Shown one piece after another: positions 25,401 through 34,939 of a stretch of DNA of 64,000 nucleotides. Numbering within the stretch: position 1 is the first letter of the stretch; the number at the start of each line of letters is the position of its first letter. The notes under the pieces are model-generated. The model had not been told where the DNA came from and did no database searches. It saw only the letters and a program-made list of their open reading frames with translations. This stretch comes from Sphingobacterium chuzhouense (GTDB taxonomy: Bacteria; Bacteroidota; Bacteroidia; Sphingobacteriales; Sphingobacteriaceae), in assembly GCF_014692525.1 (NCBI RefSeq), contig NZ_JACNYL010000002.1:744001-808000 (forward strand), written 5' to 3'. Both the position numbers and the translations under genes were made by a program.

Positions 25401-26330
25401 ATGAATATAAAAAAACAACATTTTAAGACAACCATAGCTATAGGCTCAATTATTTTATTTAGTGCTTGTGGGAGTTTGTCTTCTGTGAATAAACAAAAAC
25501 TAGATAGTAACACATTCCCTGCTTTCTCTTATGAGGGACATCGGGGTGCACGTGGTCTTTATCCGGAAAATTCTATTGGTGCCATGAAAACAGCGATTGA
25601 CCTTCCTAAGATTACAACTTTAGAAATGGATTGTCATATCACCAAAGACAAAAAAGTAATTGTATACCATGACGATTCTTTGAACCCAAAATTTGTTCAA
25701 TATACAGACGGTAAGCCCCTTACTGGAAAAGACAATAAAGGGGTCATATACGATTATAATTATGCTGATTTGGCAAAATTTGATATTGGCAGTAAGTTTT
25801 ACGAAGATTTTCCGGAACAAAAGAAAGTCAAAACATCAATAACTCTACTTTCTGAACTTATCGACGCAGCTGAAGCTTATGCTAAAGAAAAGAGAGAAAG
25901 CCCAATGTTCTATAATATAGAGACAAAAAGCCAAGCGGGAAAAGACAACAAATATCACCCCGGACCGCAAGAGTTTTCTGATTTGGTCTTGCAAGTTGTT
26001 ATAGACAAGGGAATATCTTCGCGAACAGTAATACAATCATTTGACAAACGCACCATTCAATATATAAACAAAGTTTATCCACAGATAAAAACTTCTTATC
26101 TTATTAGCGGTAATAATAAGAAATCCATAGCTGAACTGATCAATGATCTCGGTTTTACCCCATTTATTATTAGCCCTCATTATTCACTCGTAAACGATCA
26201 TTTTGTCAAAGCAGCGCACGAAGCCGGCATCAAAGTCGTTCCCTGGACGGTAAATGACAAAAAAGAAATAGAAAAATTGGAGACCCTCCAAGTGGACGGC
26301 ATTATTAGCGATTATCCTAATTTGTTTTAA
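25401..26330 (+). CDS. Glycerophosphodiester phosphodiesterase lipoprotein (GlpQ-like)
   Basis: A 309-residue GDPD-family enzyme that hydrolyses glycerophosphodiesters to glycerol-3-phosphate plus alcohol. Type II signal peptide with lipobox FSAC (Cys at about 23), so membrane-anchored outside the cytoplasm. Active-site segments: YEGHRGARGLYPENS (catalytic His), TLEMDCHITKDKKVIVYHDDSL (Glu, Asp and second His), and a C-terminal GIKVVPWTVNDKKEIEKL followed by VDGIISDYPNLF. It lies between glpF and glpT; its product would be imported by GlpT. Confidence 0.95.
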   Translation: MNIKKQHFKTTIAIGSIILFSACGSLSSVNKQKLDSNTFPAFSYEGHRGARGLYPENSIGAMKTAIDLPKITTLEMDCHITKDKKVIVYHDDSLNPKFVQYTDGKPLTGKDNKGVIYDYNYADLAKFDIGSKFYEDFPEQKKVKTSITLLSELIDAAEAYAKEKRESPMFYNIETKSQAGKDNKYHPGPQEFSDLVLQVVIDKGISSRTVIQSFDKRTIQYINKVYPQIKTSYLISGNNKKSIAELINDLGFTPFIISPHYSLVNDHFVKAAHEAGIKVVPWTVNDKKEIEKLETLQVDGIISDYPNLF

Positions 26331-26359
26331 ATACGCCCACCACCTTATCAAAATTAATT

Positions 26360-27697
26360 ATGTTTAATATTTTCAAACCAGCAGCACATAAACCCCAATT
26401 ACCGGCAGATAAAATAGATGCCGAATACAAGAGGTTACGTCTGCAAGTTTTCATCGGTATATTTATTGGGTATGCTGCTTATTATTTCGTTCGTAAGAAT
26501 TTTTCATTTGCCGTCAAGGATTTACAGGATTCCTTGGGTTATAGCAAAGCTGAACTGGGTTTTGCGATGTCTGCCATATCGATCGCTTATGGTCTGAGCA
26601 AATTTCTTATGGGTAATGTTTCTGACCGAAGCAATGCTCGATATTTCCTGGCAACCGGATTGATTCTTTCGGCTTTGACCATGATTTTTATGGGCTTCTC
26701 GCCTTTCGCGACATCGTCTATAGGAATCATATTTGCCCTGCTGTTTGTCAATGGTTGGGTACAAGGTATGGGTTGGCCTGCCTGCGGCCGCGTGGTGGTG
26801 CACTGGTATTCCATCAAGGAGCGCGGTACGGCCATGTCTATCTGGAATCTGGCACACAATGTAGGTGGTTTTTTAGTGGGGCCCTTGGCTATTCTGGGTG
26901 TCGAATTATTTATGGATTGGCAAGCCCGTCTTTATTTTCCGGGTTTAGCGGCAATACTCGTTGCTCTCATATCAATATTGTTAGTGCGCGACACTCCCCA
27001 ATCCTGCGGTCTCCCCCCTATTGAGGAACATAACAAGGATTACCCCAAAACGTATGACAAATCGCAGGAAAAAGAATTTAGTGCGAAGGATATCTTTTTT
27101 AAATATGTCTTTAACAACAAAATGTTATGGTTTATCGCCATCGCCAATGCTTTTGTCTATTTAGTCCGCAACGGAATTATCAATTGGGCACCTACCTATT
27201 TGCAGGAGGCCAAACATTTTACCGCATCCGAAGCTACGTGGTCCGCTTCCATCTACGAACTGGCAGCTATCCCAGGCACTATTCTTTGCGGATTAATGAG
27301 CGATAAGATTTTCAAAGGACGTCGCGCGCCTGTCACGATTATTTATATGACGATTACTTTCCTGGCGGTATTCGTTTATTGGATAACGCCTGGAGAAACG
27401 GCTTGGCTCGTAAATGGTTCACTATGGGCTATCGGCTTTCTGATATACGGACCGGTTATGCTCATTGGGGTACAGGCACTGGACTTAGTACCTAAAAAGG
27501 CGGCAGGTACCGCCGCAGGATTAACAGGATTGTTCGGCTATTTTATCGGCGACCTGTTGGCTAATGCAGCTCTTGGTGCTGTCGTAGACCACAGTGGGTG
27601 GAACGCCAGCTTTGAAATCGTATTATTATCCTGCGGACTGGCGATTTTGTTTACCGCCTTTACCTGGAACAGGGAGAAGGTTCTTCTACAGCGATAA
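26360..27697 (+). CDS. glpT: Glycerol-3-phosphate transporter (MFS, OPA family)
   Basis: A 445-residue major facilitator of the organophosphate:phosphate antiporter family with about 12 transmembrane helices. Diagnostic pieces: IGYAAYYFVRKNFSFAVKDL at about 35-54, GLSKFLMGNVSDRSNAR, NGWVQGMGWPACGRVVVHWYS, ERGTAMSIWNLAHNVGG, and GVQALDLVPKKAAGTAAGLTGLFGYF. GlpT exchanges external G3P for internal phosphate. Last gene of the glp cluster, 29 nt after the GDPD gene and followed by a terminator. UhpT-like hexose phosphate uptake is an alternative, but the context favours G3P. Confidence 0.92.
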   Translation: MFNIFKPAAHKPQLPADKIDAEYKRLRLQVFIGIFIGYAAYYFVRKNFSFAVKDLQDSLGYSKAELGFAMSAISIAYGLSKFLMGNVSDRSNARYFLATGLILSALTMIFMGFSPFATSSIGIIFALLFVNGWVQGMGWPACGRVVVHWYSIKERGTAMSIWNLAHNVGGFLVGPLAILGVELFMDWQARLYFPGLAAILVALISILLVRDTPQSCGLPPIEEHNKDYPKTYDKSQEKEFSAKDIFFKYVFNNKMLWFIAIANAFVYLVRNGIINWAPTYLQEAKHFTASEATWSASIYELAAIPGTILCGLMSDKIFKGRRAPVTIIYMTITFLAVFVYWITPGETAWLVNGSLWAIGFLIYGPVMLIGVQALDLVPKKAAGTAAGLTGLFGYFIGDLLANAALGAVVDHSGWNASFEIVLLSCGLAILFTAFTWNREKVLLQR

Positions 27698-27718
27698 TAA
27701 CGTATAAAACATATTCCA

Positions 27719-27760
27719 AAACAAACATCCCGATAAAACGTTTTATCGGGCTGTTTGTTT
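27719..27760. terminator. Long palindromic terminator between glpT and the XRE gene
   Basis: A 42-nt inverted repeat with one mismatched pair. The 22-nt core CCCGATAAAACG plus its inverse is perfect, and arms ACAAACA / TGTTTGT extend it. It lies between convergent genes and is almost identical to the element at 38611-38652. Confidence 0.85.
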
Positions 27761-27811
27761 ATATTTTTCGTCAAAATTATTACTCGGAATCCACGGAGCA
27801 CAGAATATTTT

Positions 27812-28051
27812 CTATGAATCGGAGAGCTTCGAAAAATCGAAAATTTCACTCATAGTGACCTTTAATGCGGAGGCTATTTGGTACACCAAAAACGAAGAAG
27901 GATTAACTCTTCCATTTTCAATCCGACCAAGTACTTGATAATCCTTGTCAATAAGAGCCCCTAATACGGGTTGAGTAAGGCCACGTTCTTCGCGAAGTGC
28001 CTTTATCCGTTTCCCGAGATTGATCTTAAAACTATACAAATCTGTATCCAT
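27812..28051 (-). CDS. XRE-family helix-turn-helix regulator
   Basis: A 79-residue single-domain DNA-binding protein. HTH at about 12-65: LGKRIKALREERGLTQPVLG, ALIDKDYQVLGRIENGRVNP, then SFLVYQIASALKVTMSEIFDF. I use ATG 28051 (MDTDLYSF) instead of the open-frame start at 28093, which would run into the operator-like palindrome. It is divergent from the SusC/SusD locus, with a 22-bp perfect palindrome starting 33 nt upstream. It may repress itself and perhaps the locus (inference). Similar tiny Cro/CI-like proteins are widespread in Bacteroidota. Confidence 0.85.
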   Translation of the reverse strand: MDTDLYSFKINLGKRIKALREERGLTQPVLGALIDKDYQVLGRIENGRVNPSSFLVYQIASALKVTMSEIFDFSKLSDS

Positions 28052-28083
28052 TTTTACTAAGCACGAAATAATTTTAAAAAAAC

Positions 28084-28105
28084 AACCAAACAAATTTGTT
28101 TGGTT
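28084..28105. promoter_or_regulatory. 22-bp perfect palindrome, candidate XRE operator
   Basis: AACCAAACAAA is followed directly by its exact inverse complement. It lies 33 nt upstream of the XRE start and overlaps the -33 region (TTTG) of the promoter-like box at 28119-28126. The geometry suits a homodimeric HTH repressor acting on both directions. Confidence 0.6.
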
Positions 28106-28126
28106 AATAGTTTTATTTTATCTTTG
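28095..28126 (+). promoter_or_regulatory. Bacteroidota-type promoter facing susC
   Basis: TTTG at 28095-28098 (or 28099-28102) and TATCTTTG at 28119-28126 match the TTTG / TAnnTTTG consensus with 16-20 nt spacing. Confidence 0.55.
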
Positions 28127-28518
28127 AATAAGAACACAAACTGTTACTGATCACTTAACGATAAATCTCAATTAACGATGTTAACTAACTGTAATTCAAA
28201 CCCTATAATTTATTTTTTCAGAGGTATTCTTAAAAATATAAACTCTCCACCGGAATTCAATTGGAACCGGTAATAACCTTTATTATAAGTTATCATTGAT
28301 TTGCTTTGACGAATACCGATAGCAACCTGAAAGTTGCTTTTGGGAATGTATTGCCTAATTCTAAGATTTTATTTCGCAATCTAGTTATACTCTACGAGAA
28401 AATTCGATTAGGGCGAGAATTTTTTTACCTAACATTTCTAAAAACAACTAAATAATAACCTAAATTAAATTATATTAATTTATTAAGAAAAAAATAATAT
28501 TTCAAAATAACAACCAAT

Positions 28519-31500
28519 ATGAATCAGATCTACAGTTATTTGATATCAATCTGTATTTGTGTCTGCCTGTCTCCTACAAGTTTAATGGCTCAGACAAAAA
28601 CTATCTCAGGCATTGTGAAAGATGTCAAGACGGGAAAAGTATTAGAAGGTGTGAGCATTCTTGCCCGAAAGGGAGGTATCACTGCTTCCACCGATAACAA
28701 CGGAGGCTTCTCCATCACCGTCGTGCAGAAAGATACTTTAGATTTTACCTTTGTAGGATACAAGCCGTATAAGGAACCAGTGGACGACCGAAACGTCATC
28801 GAAATCCAGCTGGAAGAAGACGAGTCCACGATCGATGAAGTTACTGTTGTAGCTTTTGGTACGCAGAAAAAATCAAGTATCGTCGGTGCGGTTACGACCG
28901 TAAATGCCCGTGATCTACAAGTTCCCTCTTCGAATCTCACATCCGCTTTTGCTGGCCGTATACCGGGACTTATTTCTTTTTCTCCGTCGGGTGAACCGGG
29001 CGCAGATAACGCTCAATTTTTCGTACGCGGCGTAACAACCTTTGGCTATCAGTCATCCCCTCTTATTTTGATTGACGGTTTTGAATCAACAACCGATAAC
29101 CTCGCCAGATTGCAACCAGATGACATCGAATCGTTCAGTATTCTTAAGGATGCCTCTGCTACAGTTCTATATGGGGCAAGAGGTGCTAATGGCATTATCA
29201 TGGTTAATACAAAAGCAGGGAAAGAGGGCCCAGTCCAAGTGAGTGCTAGATTAGATGTCAACGTCACAACTCCTGTGTCTATGGTTCAGATGCTAGACGG
29301 GGTGGATTACATGCGTCTCTATAATTCGGCGCGTATCAATCGTAATCCTTTATTGGGAAATTATTACAGTGAGCAAAAGATCCAATCTACCCAAAACGGA
29401 GAAAATCCCATGATTTACCCAAACACCGACTGGTACAGCGAATTATTCAACAGATCCACCAATAATAAAAAAGCAAACATTAACCTCTCGGGCGGTGGGC
29501 AAGTAGCTACCTATTATGTAGCTGTCGGAGTTGACAAAGAGTCGGGGTTATTGAAAGTGGATAAGAAAAACAATTTTAATAACAATATCGATATAAGTCG
29601 ATACAATATCCGCAGTAATGTCTTATTTAAATTAACACCTACAACGAAATTGGATACACGTATGCAGAGTAGATTTGAACGTTATAACGGCCCGTATGCT
29701 TCAGCAACAAGTATTTTTAATATGGTTATGAATATCAACCCTGTAGATTTCCCTGCTGTATATGAGCCTGATGAAGCGAATCTATATACCGAGCATATTC
29801 TTTTCGGTAACAGTTTTAGCAGCGGGGCGTCTTTGATGCCGAACCCCTATGCGCAAATGGTCCGTGGCTATGAAGATCGTAATGAAACCACCATAATTGC
29901 ACAGGCGACATTGTCACAAGACCTTGATTTTATCACGGAAGGCTTGAAATTTCAAGGTAAAGCGTCCGCCAACACCTGGAGCAGGTACGCGAGTCGAAGG
30001 AGTTACAACCCTTACTATTATGATGTGGAATCGTATAACCAAATTACCGAAGAATATAAGTTGATGGTTCTAAACCCAACGTCGGGGCAACCCTATCTGG
30101 GCAACGTAATCCCGATACGGGATGCAAACGGCCACTTTTATTTTGAAGCGAGAGTCAACTGGGACCGTATGTTTGGTAAGCATACACTGTCGGCAATGAC
30201 GGTAGGCATGATGGAGGAAAAACTCCTCACGGGTGGCAACAGTGTTTCCATTTATGAAACTTTGCCCGAGCGTAATATGGGCAATTCGGGCAGGTTTTCA
30301 TATGGTTTTGATGACACTTATTTTGCGGAATTTGCTTATGGATACAATGGTTCAGAAAAATTTACGGGTAATATGCGTTATGGTTTTTTCCCTTCTTTCG
30401 GTTTAGGCTGGATGATATCAAATCAAAAGTTTTGGAAACCCATTGAATCAGTCGTGAATATGTTCAAACTACGAGCTACTTGGGGTTTGGTTGGTAACGA
30501 CGCAATTGCAGGAAGAGCGGGTCGGTTTTTCTATTTATCCGATATCGATCTTGGAGGAGGACAATACCGTTGGGGAGCCTCCTTTATGAATTCATATAAT
30601 GGCTATACGGTAAACCGCTACGCCAATCCTGACATCACTTGGGAACAATCCGAGAAGTGGAATCTAGGTTTCGAATCGGGTTTCTTTAACAGTGCATTGA
30701 AAATACAAGGTGATTTTTTTCGGGACTACCGAAGTAAAATTTATATGACCAGACAGAACTTCCCCTCCTCGGCTGGTTTGGAGGCCAGCATTAGTGGGAA
30801 TGTCGGCAAGGTAACCTCCCAAGGATTTGATGGTTCCATCGAATTTCAAAAATATGTTGGACTTGATTTCTGGTTATCATTACGCGGCAATTTCACATAC
30901 GCGGTCAACAAATTCGTCGAATTAGATGAGCGGGACTATCCAGACCAATACCTGAAGCGACTAGGCCATAATATCAATCAACAATGGGGACTGGTCGCCG
31001 AACGATTGTTCGTAGATCAACATGAAATTGAAAATTCACCTCACCAGGATTTTGGAGAATATATGGCCGGCGATATTAAGTATAAAGATATAAATGGAGA
31101 CGGCGTTATCAATAGCAATGACCGAGTTGCTCTCGGATATCCAACAGTTCCAGAAATACAATATGGCTTTGGCGCATCTATGGGTTATAAGGCAATAGAT
31201 TTCTCTTTCTTTTTCCAAGGTAATGCAAATACTTCTTTCTTTATCAATGCGGGCGATTCCGGCATTGCACCCTTTGTAAACCGTCGTAACGCACTATCCA
31301 TCATTGCGGAGGATTACTGGAGCGAAACCAACCCAAACATTCATGCTTTTTGGCCCCGCCTTTCTACCGAAGCAATAAATAACAATGTCCAGCAATCCTC
31401 GTGGTGGTTGAGAAACGGAGGCTTTATGCGTTTAAAATCGGTAGAACTCGGCTATAGTCCCAGAAACCTAGAAAGCATAGGGTTTAGAAAGGGATCAAGG

Positions 31501-31629
31501 ATATATTTCAGCACAGAAAATCCATTGGTTTTCAGCACTTTTAAGTTGTGGGATCCTGAAATGGGAAGAAATGGTTTAGGTTATCCACCCAATAGAAGGT
31601 TTAATGTAGGTATTCAATTAATGTTTTAA
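28519..31629 (+). CDS. SusC/RagA-like TonB-dependent outer membrane receptor
   Basis: A 1036-residue outer-membrane transporter. Signal peptide (cleavage near SLMAQT), a carboxypeptidase-D-like regulatory domain (about 27-115: ISGIVKDVKTGKVLEGVSIL ... LDFTFVGYKPY), then the SusC plug (VTVVAFGTQKKSSIVGAVTTV ... VRGVTTFGYQSSPLILIDGF ... LKDASATVLYGARGANGIIMVNTK) and a 22-strand barrel. The C-terminus (RRFNVGIQLMF) ends in Phe as outer-membrane proteins do. There is no STN domain, so it is not coupled to a FecI/FecR system. It pairs with the SusD gene 12 nt downstream. The imported ligand is unknown. Confidence 0.95.
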   Translation: MNQIYSYLISICICVCLSPTSLMAQTKTISGIVKDVKTGKVLEGVSILARKGGITASTDNNGGFSITVVQKDTLDFTFVGYKPYKEPVDDRNVIEIQLEEDESTIDEVTVVAFGTQKKSSIVGAVTTVNARDLQVPSSNLTSAFAGRIPGLISFSPSGEPGADNAQFFVRGVTTFGYQSSPLILIDGFESTTDNLARLQPDDIESFSILKDASATVLYGARGANGIIMVNTKAGKEGPVQVSARLDVNVTTPVSMVQMLDGVDYMRLYNSARINRNPLLGNYYSEQKIQSTQNGENPMIYPNTDWYSELFNRSTNNKKANINLSGGGQVATYYVAVGVDKESGLLKVDKKNNFNNNIDISRYNIRSNVLFKLTPTTKLDTRMQSRFERYNGPYASATSIFNMVMNINPVDFPAVYEPDEANLYTEHILFGNSFSSGASLMPNPYAQMVRGYEDRNETTIIAQATLSQDLDFITEGLKFQGKASANTWSRYASRRSYNPYYYDVESYNQITEEYKLMVLNPTSGQPYLGNVIPIRDANGHFYFEARVNWDRMFGKHTLSAMTVGMMEEKLLTGGNSVSIYETLPERNMGNSGRFSYGFDDTYFAEFAYGYNGSEKFTGNMRYGFFPSFGLGWMISNQKFWKPIESVVNMFKLRATWGLVGNDAIAGRAGRFFYLSDIDLGGGQYRWGASFMNSYNGYTVNRYANPDITWEQSEKWNLGFESGFFNSALKIQGDFFRDYRSKIYMTRQNFPSSAGLEASISGNVGKVTSQGFDGSIEFQKYVGLDFWLSLRGNFTYAVNKFVELDERDYPDQYLKRLGHNINQQWGLVAERLFVDQHEIENSPHQDFGEYMAGDIKYKDINGDGVINSNDRVALGYPTVPEIQYGFGASMGYKAIDFSFFFQGNANTSFFINAGDSGIAPFVNRRNALSIIAEDYWSETNPNIHAFWPRLSTEAINNNVQQSSWWLRNGGFMRLKSVELGYSPRNLESIGFRKGSRIYFSTENPLVFSTFKLWDPEMGRNGLGYPPNRRFNVGIQLMF

Positions 31630-31641
31630 TTGCTATAAATT

Positions 31642-33600
31642 ATGAAATTTAAGAATATTTTTCTCGTCAGCAGTCTTTTCTTCTCTATAACGGGCTGTAC
31701 TAAATACTTGGACGTCGTGCCTGATAATACACTTAAGCTCGAGAATATCTTCGACCTTAGGGAAGATGCCTGGAATGCTCTCGCTAAAGTATACAGTTAT
31801 ATGCCACAGGATGACAAGATACACTTGACCTCTTGGACACTAGGCGATGAATGGTTAGGAAGATTGGATTTAGACAATAATCTGAATCATTTGAGGGCGT
31901 TGCGTATCATGAGAGGGTTGCAGTCTCAGACATCCCCGCAGCTAGGTCTTTGGTCTGGTACACAAGGTGGAAAACCGCTCTATCAAGGTTTGAGACAAGC
32001 AGATGTCTTCTTACAGAACATCGACAAGGTAAGAGATATGTCTCAAAACGAAAAGGACAATTGGTCCGCTCAGGTGAAGTTTATGAAAGCTTATTACTGC
32101 TTTTTACTAATTCGCCAATATGGCCCTATTATCCTACCTGAAAAAATGGTAACTCCCGAATCTACCAAAGAAGAACTTTTTCTGCCCCGCGCGAAAGTAG
32201 AGGATTCATTCAATTTTATTTTGTCACTTATTGATGAGGCGATGCCTCACCTCAAAGAACGGGTAAATGAAAACGATCTCGGACAAGTAGACCAGCTAGC
32301 AGCCAAAGCCATCAAAGCTCGAATATTACTTTATCGCGCCAGTCCGTTTTTTAACGGAAACAGGGAGTTTTTTGGAGATTTCTATAATGCAGAGGGCGAA
32401 CCGTTCTTCCCGTTGGAAGAAAACCGCGAAAAATGGAAAGTAACATTAGATGCCATTAATGAAGCTATTCAAATTGCGGAGGCTAACGGTGTGCAGTTAT
32501 ACCGATTTGAAAGCGAACCTTTTCTATACGATAGAGAAGCTTTTGAAGAGAATCCCGAAAAAATGCAGACGTTGTACGATCTTCGTATGCTACTATGTGA
32601 TCCGTGGAATAGAGAATTGGTGTGGGCTTATTCCAATATCGATTATTACGCCGATGGCGGACTTTCTTCTGGAGCAAATATTCGTCTACCCGAAGGGTAT
32701 GGAGATGGGGTAAGGAATAATGCAAGTTTCTCCTATCAATGGCTAGGTGCCACATACAAAATGGCAGAGCGCTATTATACAAAAAACGGTTTGCCCTTGG
32801 AGGAAGATCTTTCTTATGACATGAATATGCGTCATGAAATTGTCGAGACTCCAGGTGTAATGGATGAAAATTACAAAGAACTCTACGGTTATATGCAGCC
32901 GGGGGCAGAAACAATCAACCTTTATCTTAATCGGGAACCTCGTTTCTACGCTAATTTAGGTATAACTGGCGGCTATTGGAGAGCGCATGCGGTACGCATT
33001 AACACTATGTTTTTTGCTAATTCGGATGGTGGGTTTAACTCCTCTATCAACGCCACAGATTTTTTGGCAACCGGTATTGGGATTCAGAAAGTCGTGCATC
33101 CTGAATCCCAATCGGGCGGTTGGCAACGAACTATTAAATTCCCCTACCCTATTATACGTTTGGCAGATCTATATCTAATGCGTGCCGAGGCTATGAACGA
33201 ATACTATGGACCCAGCGCCGAGGTATACGAAGATATAAATAAAATAAGACGGCGCGCCGGTATACCAGACGTAGAAGTCGTTTGGTCGGATCCAAGTCTT
33301 ACACGCACGGTTAATAAACATCTAACAAAAGAGGGTTTACGGGACATCATTCTGGAGGAACGTTCGATAGAATTCGCATTCGAAGGAATTCATTTTTGGG
33401 ATATGTGGCGCTACAAGTATGCATCACAGCGTTTTTCTTCACCTGTTTGGGGGTGGACTCATACGGGTACAACGGCCAGTACATTCTTCGTTCAGGAAGT
33501 AAAACAGCAACGACGATTTACCATTACAGACTATTTATGGCCGATAGATCTCAATGAGATGAATACGAACAGTAAATTGATTCAAAACCCCGGTTGGTAA
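31642..33600 (+). CDS. SusD/RagB-like surface nutrient-binding lipoprotein
   Basis: A 652-residue lipoprotein with lipobox ITGC (Cys at about 19) and the SusD start CTKYLDVVPDNTLKLENIF. The TPR-rich N-terminal half contains LRQADVFLQNIDKVRDMS and the YYCFLLIRQYGPIILPEKM segment typical of SusD. The C-terminal half contains FPYPIIRLADLYLMRAEAMNEYYG, INKIRRRAGIPDV and IILEERSIEFAFEGIHFWDMWRYKYA. It forms the lid of the SusC channel on the cell surface. It is somewhat longer than average SusD (about 550), as in related families with DUF4959 partners. Confidence 0.95.
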   Translation: MKFKNIFLVSSLFFSITGCTKYLDVVPDNTLKLENIFDLREDAWNALAKVYSYMPQDDKIHLTSWTLGDEWLGRLDLDNNLNHLRALRIMRGLQSQTSPQLGLWSGTQGGKPLYQGLRQADVFLQNIDKVRDMSQNEKDNWSAQVKFMKAYYCFLLIRQYGPIILPEKMVTPESTKEELFLPRAKVEDSFNFILSLIDEAMPHLKERVNENDLGQVDQLAAKAIKARILLYRASPFFNGNREFFGDFYNAEGEPFFPLEENREKWKVTLDAINEAIQIAEANGVQLYRFESEPFLYDREAFEENPEKMQTLYDLRMLLCDPWNRELVWAYSNIDYYADGGLSSGANIRLPEGYGDGVRNNASFSYQWLGATYKMAERYYTKNGLPLEEDLSYDMNMRHEIVETPGVMDENYKELYGYMQPGAETINLYLNREPRFYANLGITGGYWRAHAVRINTMFFANSDGGFNSSINATDFLATGIGIQKVVHPESQSGGWQRTIKFPYPIIRLADLYLMRAEAMNEYYGPSAEVYEDINKIRRRAGIPDVEVVWSDPSLTRTVNKHLTKEGLRDIILEERSIEFAFEGIHFWDMWRYKYASQRFSSPVWGWTHTGTTASTFFVQEVKQQRRFTITDYLWPIDLNEMNTNSKLIQNPGW

Positions 33601-33619
33601 TTTTTCTAAAAAAATAGAC

Positions 33620-34888
33620 ATGAAATATACAGTAATATATGCTTTCGTTTCAGTTCTCATAGTTTTCTCGTGTAAGGAAATGGAACGGTTTGATATAAAC
33701 AAAAACGACACCACGCCTCCTGGTCAGCCTTTTTTGAAGTCTTACAAACCTTTGTATGGAGGAGCTCGTTTTTTTTATATGCTCCCTGACGATGAAGACC
33801 TACTCAGCGTAGAAGCTGAATTTACAAATACTAAAAATCAGGTTTTTAAATTTTCGGCATCTTATTTTGTTGATTCCTTAGATGTTTACGGTTTGCCTGA
33901 TACAGACCTCCATACTATCCGGTTGTTTGCGGTAGACCGTGCGGGCAATAGATCAAAACCCGTCGAAGTAGAAATAGAACCTCTTGAGCCCGCCTATTTA
34001 CGTGTGGCGAATACGATGGAAGTAAAAAGTGGGTTTAGTTCTTTCTTCGTGGATTGGGAAAATGAACTAAAACAAAATATCAATGTATATGTCGACTTTG
34101 AATTTAATGAAAGCGGTCGAAATAGGACATTGACATCCGTATTTTCTTCCAATCTGGAAAAGGATCGTCGATTTATTAACGATCTATATTTAAAATCAGA
34201 CGAGAAGATCAAGGTCAAGGTAAGGGTTGAAGACGTCTATGGCAATATGACCGACCAAATTGACAAAGGAGAGATCTCGTTGTTGGAAGATATGGAAATT
34301 CCAAAAGCTGGTTGGACACTCCCCAATGCAAATGATTCCATTGGAGGTGTCCCCATGGTATTTGGTGACGGACTGGAAGGTAGAACCCGTAATGTGATAG
34401 ACGGTATAATCGATAGGGGTGACAATCTCAATTTTATGCACACAAATACCCGTGGACGTACTGGCAGAATTGCAGACGGGAATATGCCATGGAACCTTAT
34501 GATTGATTTGGGAGACTACTATGAATTGAGCCGTATCGTGACCGTTCAACGACACTCCGGTGGCTTAGCCAATATCAATCGTGGTCAATATTATAAAGCG
34601 AATAATGTGGGGCATTACCGCATGTATTATTGGGATGATGATTTGGCAGATTGGCAACTGATCAGTGAACATCAGATACCGGTAGTAGAAGGATTGAGCG
34701 ATCTAGATTATGTCAAACTCGGCGAAGCGGGCGACTTAGCCTACATGTATCCGGACGAACCAAAATACACTAAAAAAACAAGGTGGTTTCGCTATGAAGC
34801 CGTAAAAGGTTTTACGTCCAATTATACACTAGATGATGGACATTGCTTATCTGAAGTTACGCTGTACGGCAGAAAGGCAACGGATTGA
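33620..34888 (+). CDS. DUF4959/DUF5000-type surface lipoprotein
   Basis: A 422-residue lipoprotein, lipobox VFSC (Cys at about 18). Order of parts: an N-terminal DUF4959 domain (about 20-115; PGQPFLKSYKPLYGGARFFY), a DUF5126-like beta-domain (about 120-220), and a C-terminal discoidin-like DUF5000 domain (about 235-420; NVIDGIIDRGDNLNFMHT, PWNLMIDLGDYYELSRIVTV, WFRYEAVKGFTSNYTL). Such proteins follow SusD in loci where they probably act as surface ligand-binding proteins. 19 nt after SusD, same operon. The ligand is unknown. Confidence 0.85.
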   Translation: MKYTVIYAFVSVLIVFSCKEMERFDINKNDTTPPGQPFLKSYKPLYGGARFFYMLPDDEDLLSVEAEFTNTKNQVFKFSASYFVDSLDVYGLPDTDLHTIRLFAVDRAGNRSKPVEVEIEPLEPAYLRVANTMEVKSGFSSFFVDWENELKQNINVYVDFEFNESGRNRTLTSVFSSNLEKDRRFINDLYLKSDEKIKVKVRVEDVYGNMTDQIDKGEISLLEDMEIPKAGWTLPNANDSIGGVPMVFGDGLEGRTRNVIDGIIDRGDNLNFMHTNTRGRTGRIADGNMPWNLMIDLGDYYELSRIVTVQRHSGGLANINRGQYYKANNVGHYRMYYWDDDLADWQLISEHQIPVVEGLSDLDYVKLGEAGDLAYMYPDEPKYTKKTRWFRYEAVKGFTSNYTLDDGHCLSEVTLYGRKATD

Positions 34889-34939
34889 TAATAAATTATT
34901 TCAACAGCAAAGGCATCATTAAAAACAAAAAATAAACAG

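Larger units (their letters stand above)
28052..28518. other. 467-nt AT-rich regulatory gap between XRE gene and susC
   Basis: No convincing gene. It holds a 22-bp palindrome (28084-28105), a good promoter-like box TATCTTTG (28119-28126) pointing to susC, a small hairpin AGCAAC-ctgaa-AGTTGCT near 28321-28337, and then an A+T-rich stretch up to the susC ATG. If the promoter at 28119 is used, the leader would be almost 390 nt, so further control or a second promoter in the leader is possible. Confidence 0.5.

Noticed and set aside
27538..27849. 103-codon reverse frame over the end of glpT and the terminator
   Set aside because: It shares the string NKQPDKTFYR with the 5' extension at 38597-38683. 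This is only because both translate the same palindromic terminator, not because of a shared domain.
28321..28337. Small hairpin in the susC leader, considered as a riboswitch part
   Set aside because: Only 6-7 bp with no surrounding conserved helices recognisable to me, so it is mentioned only as part of the gap.
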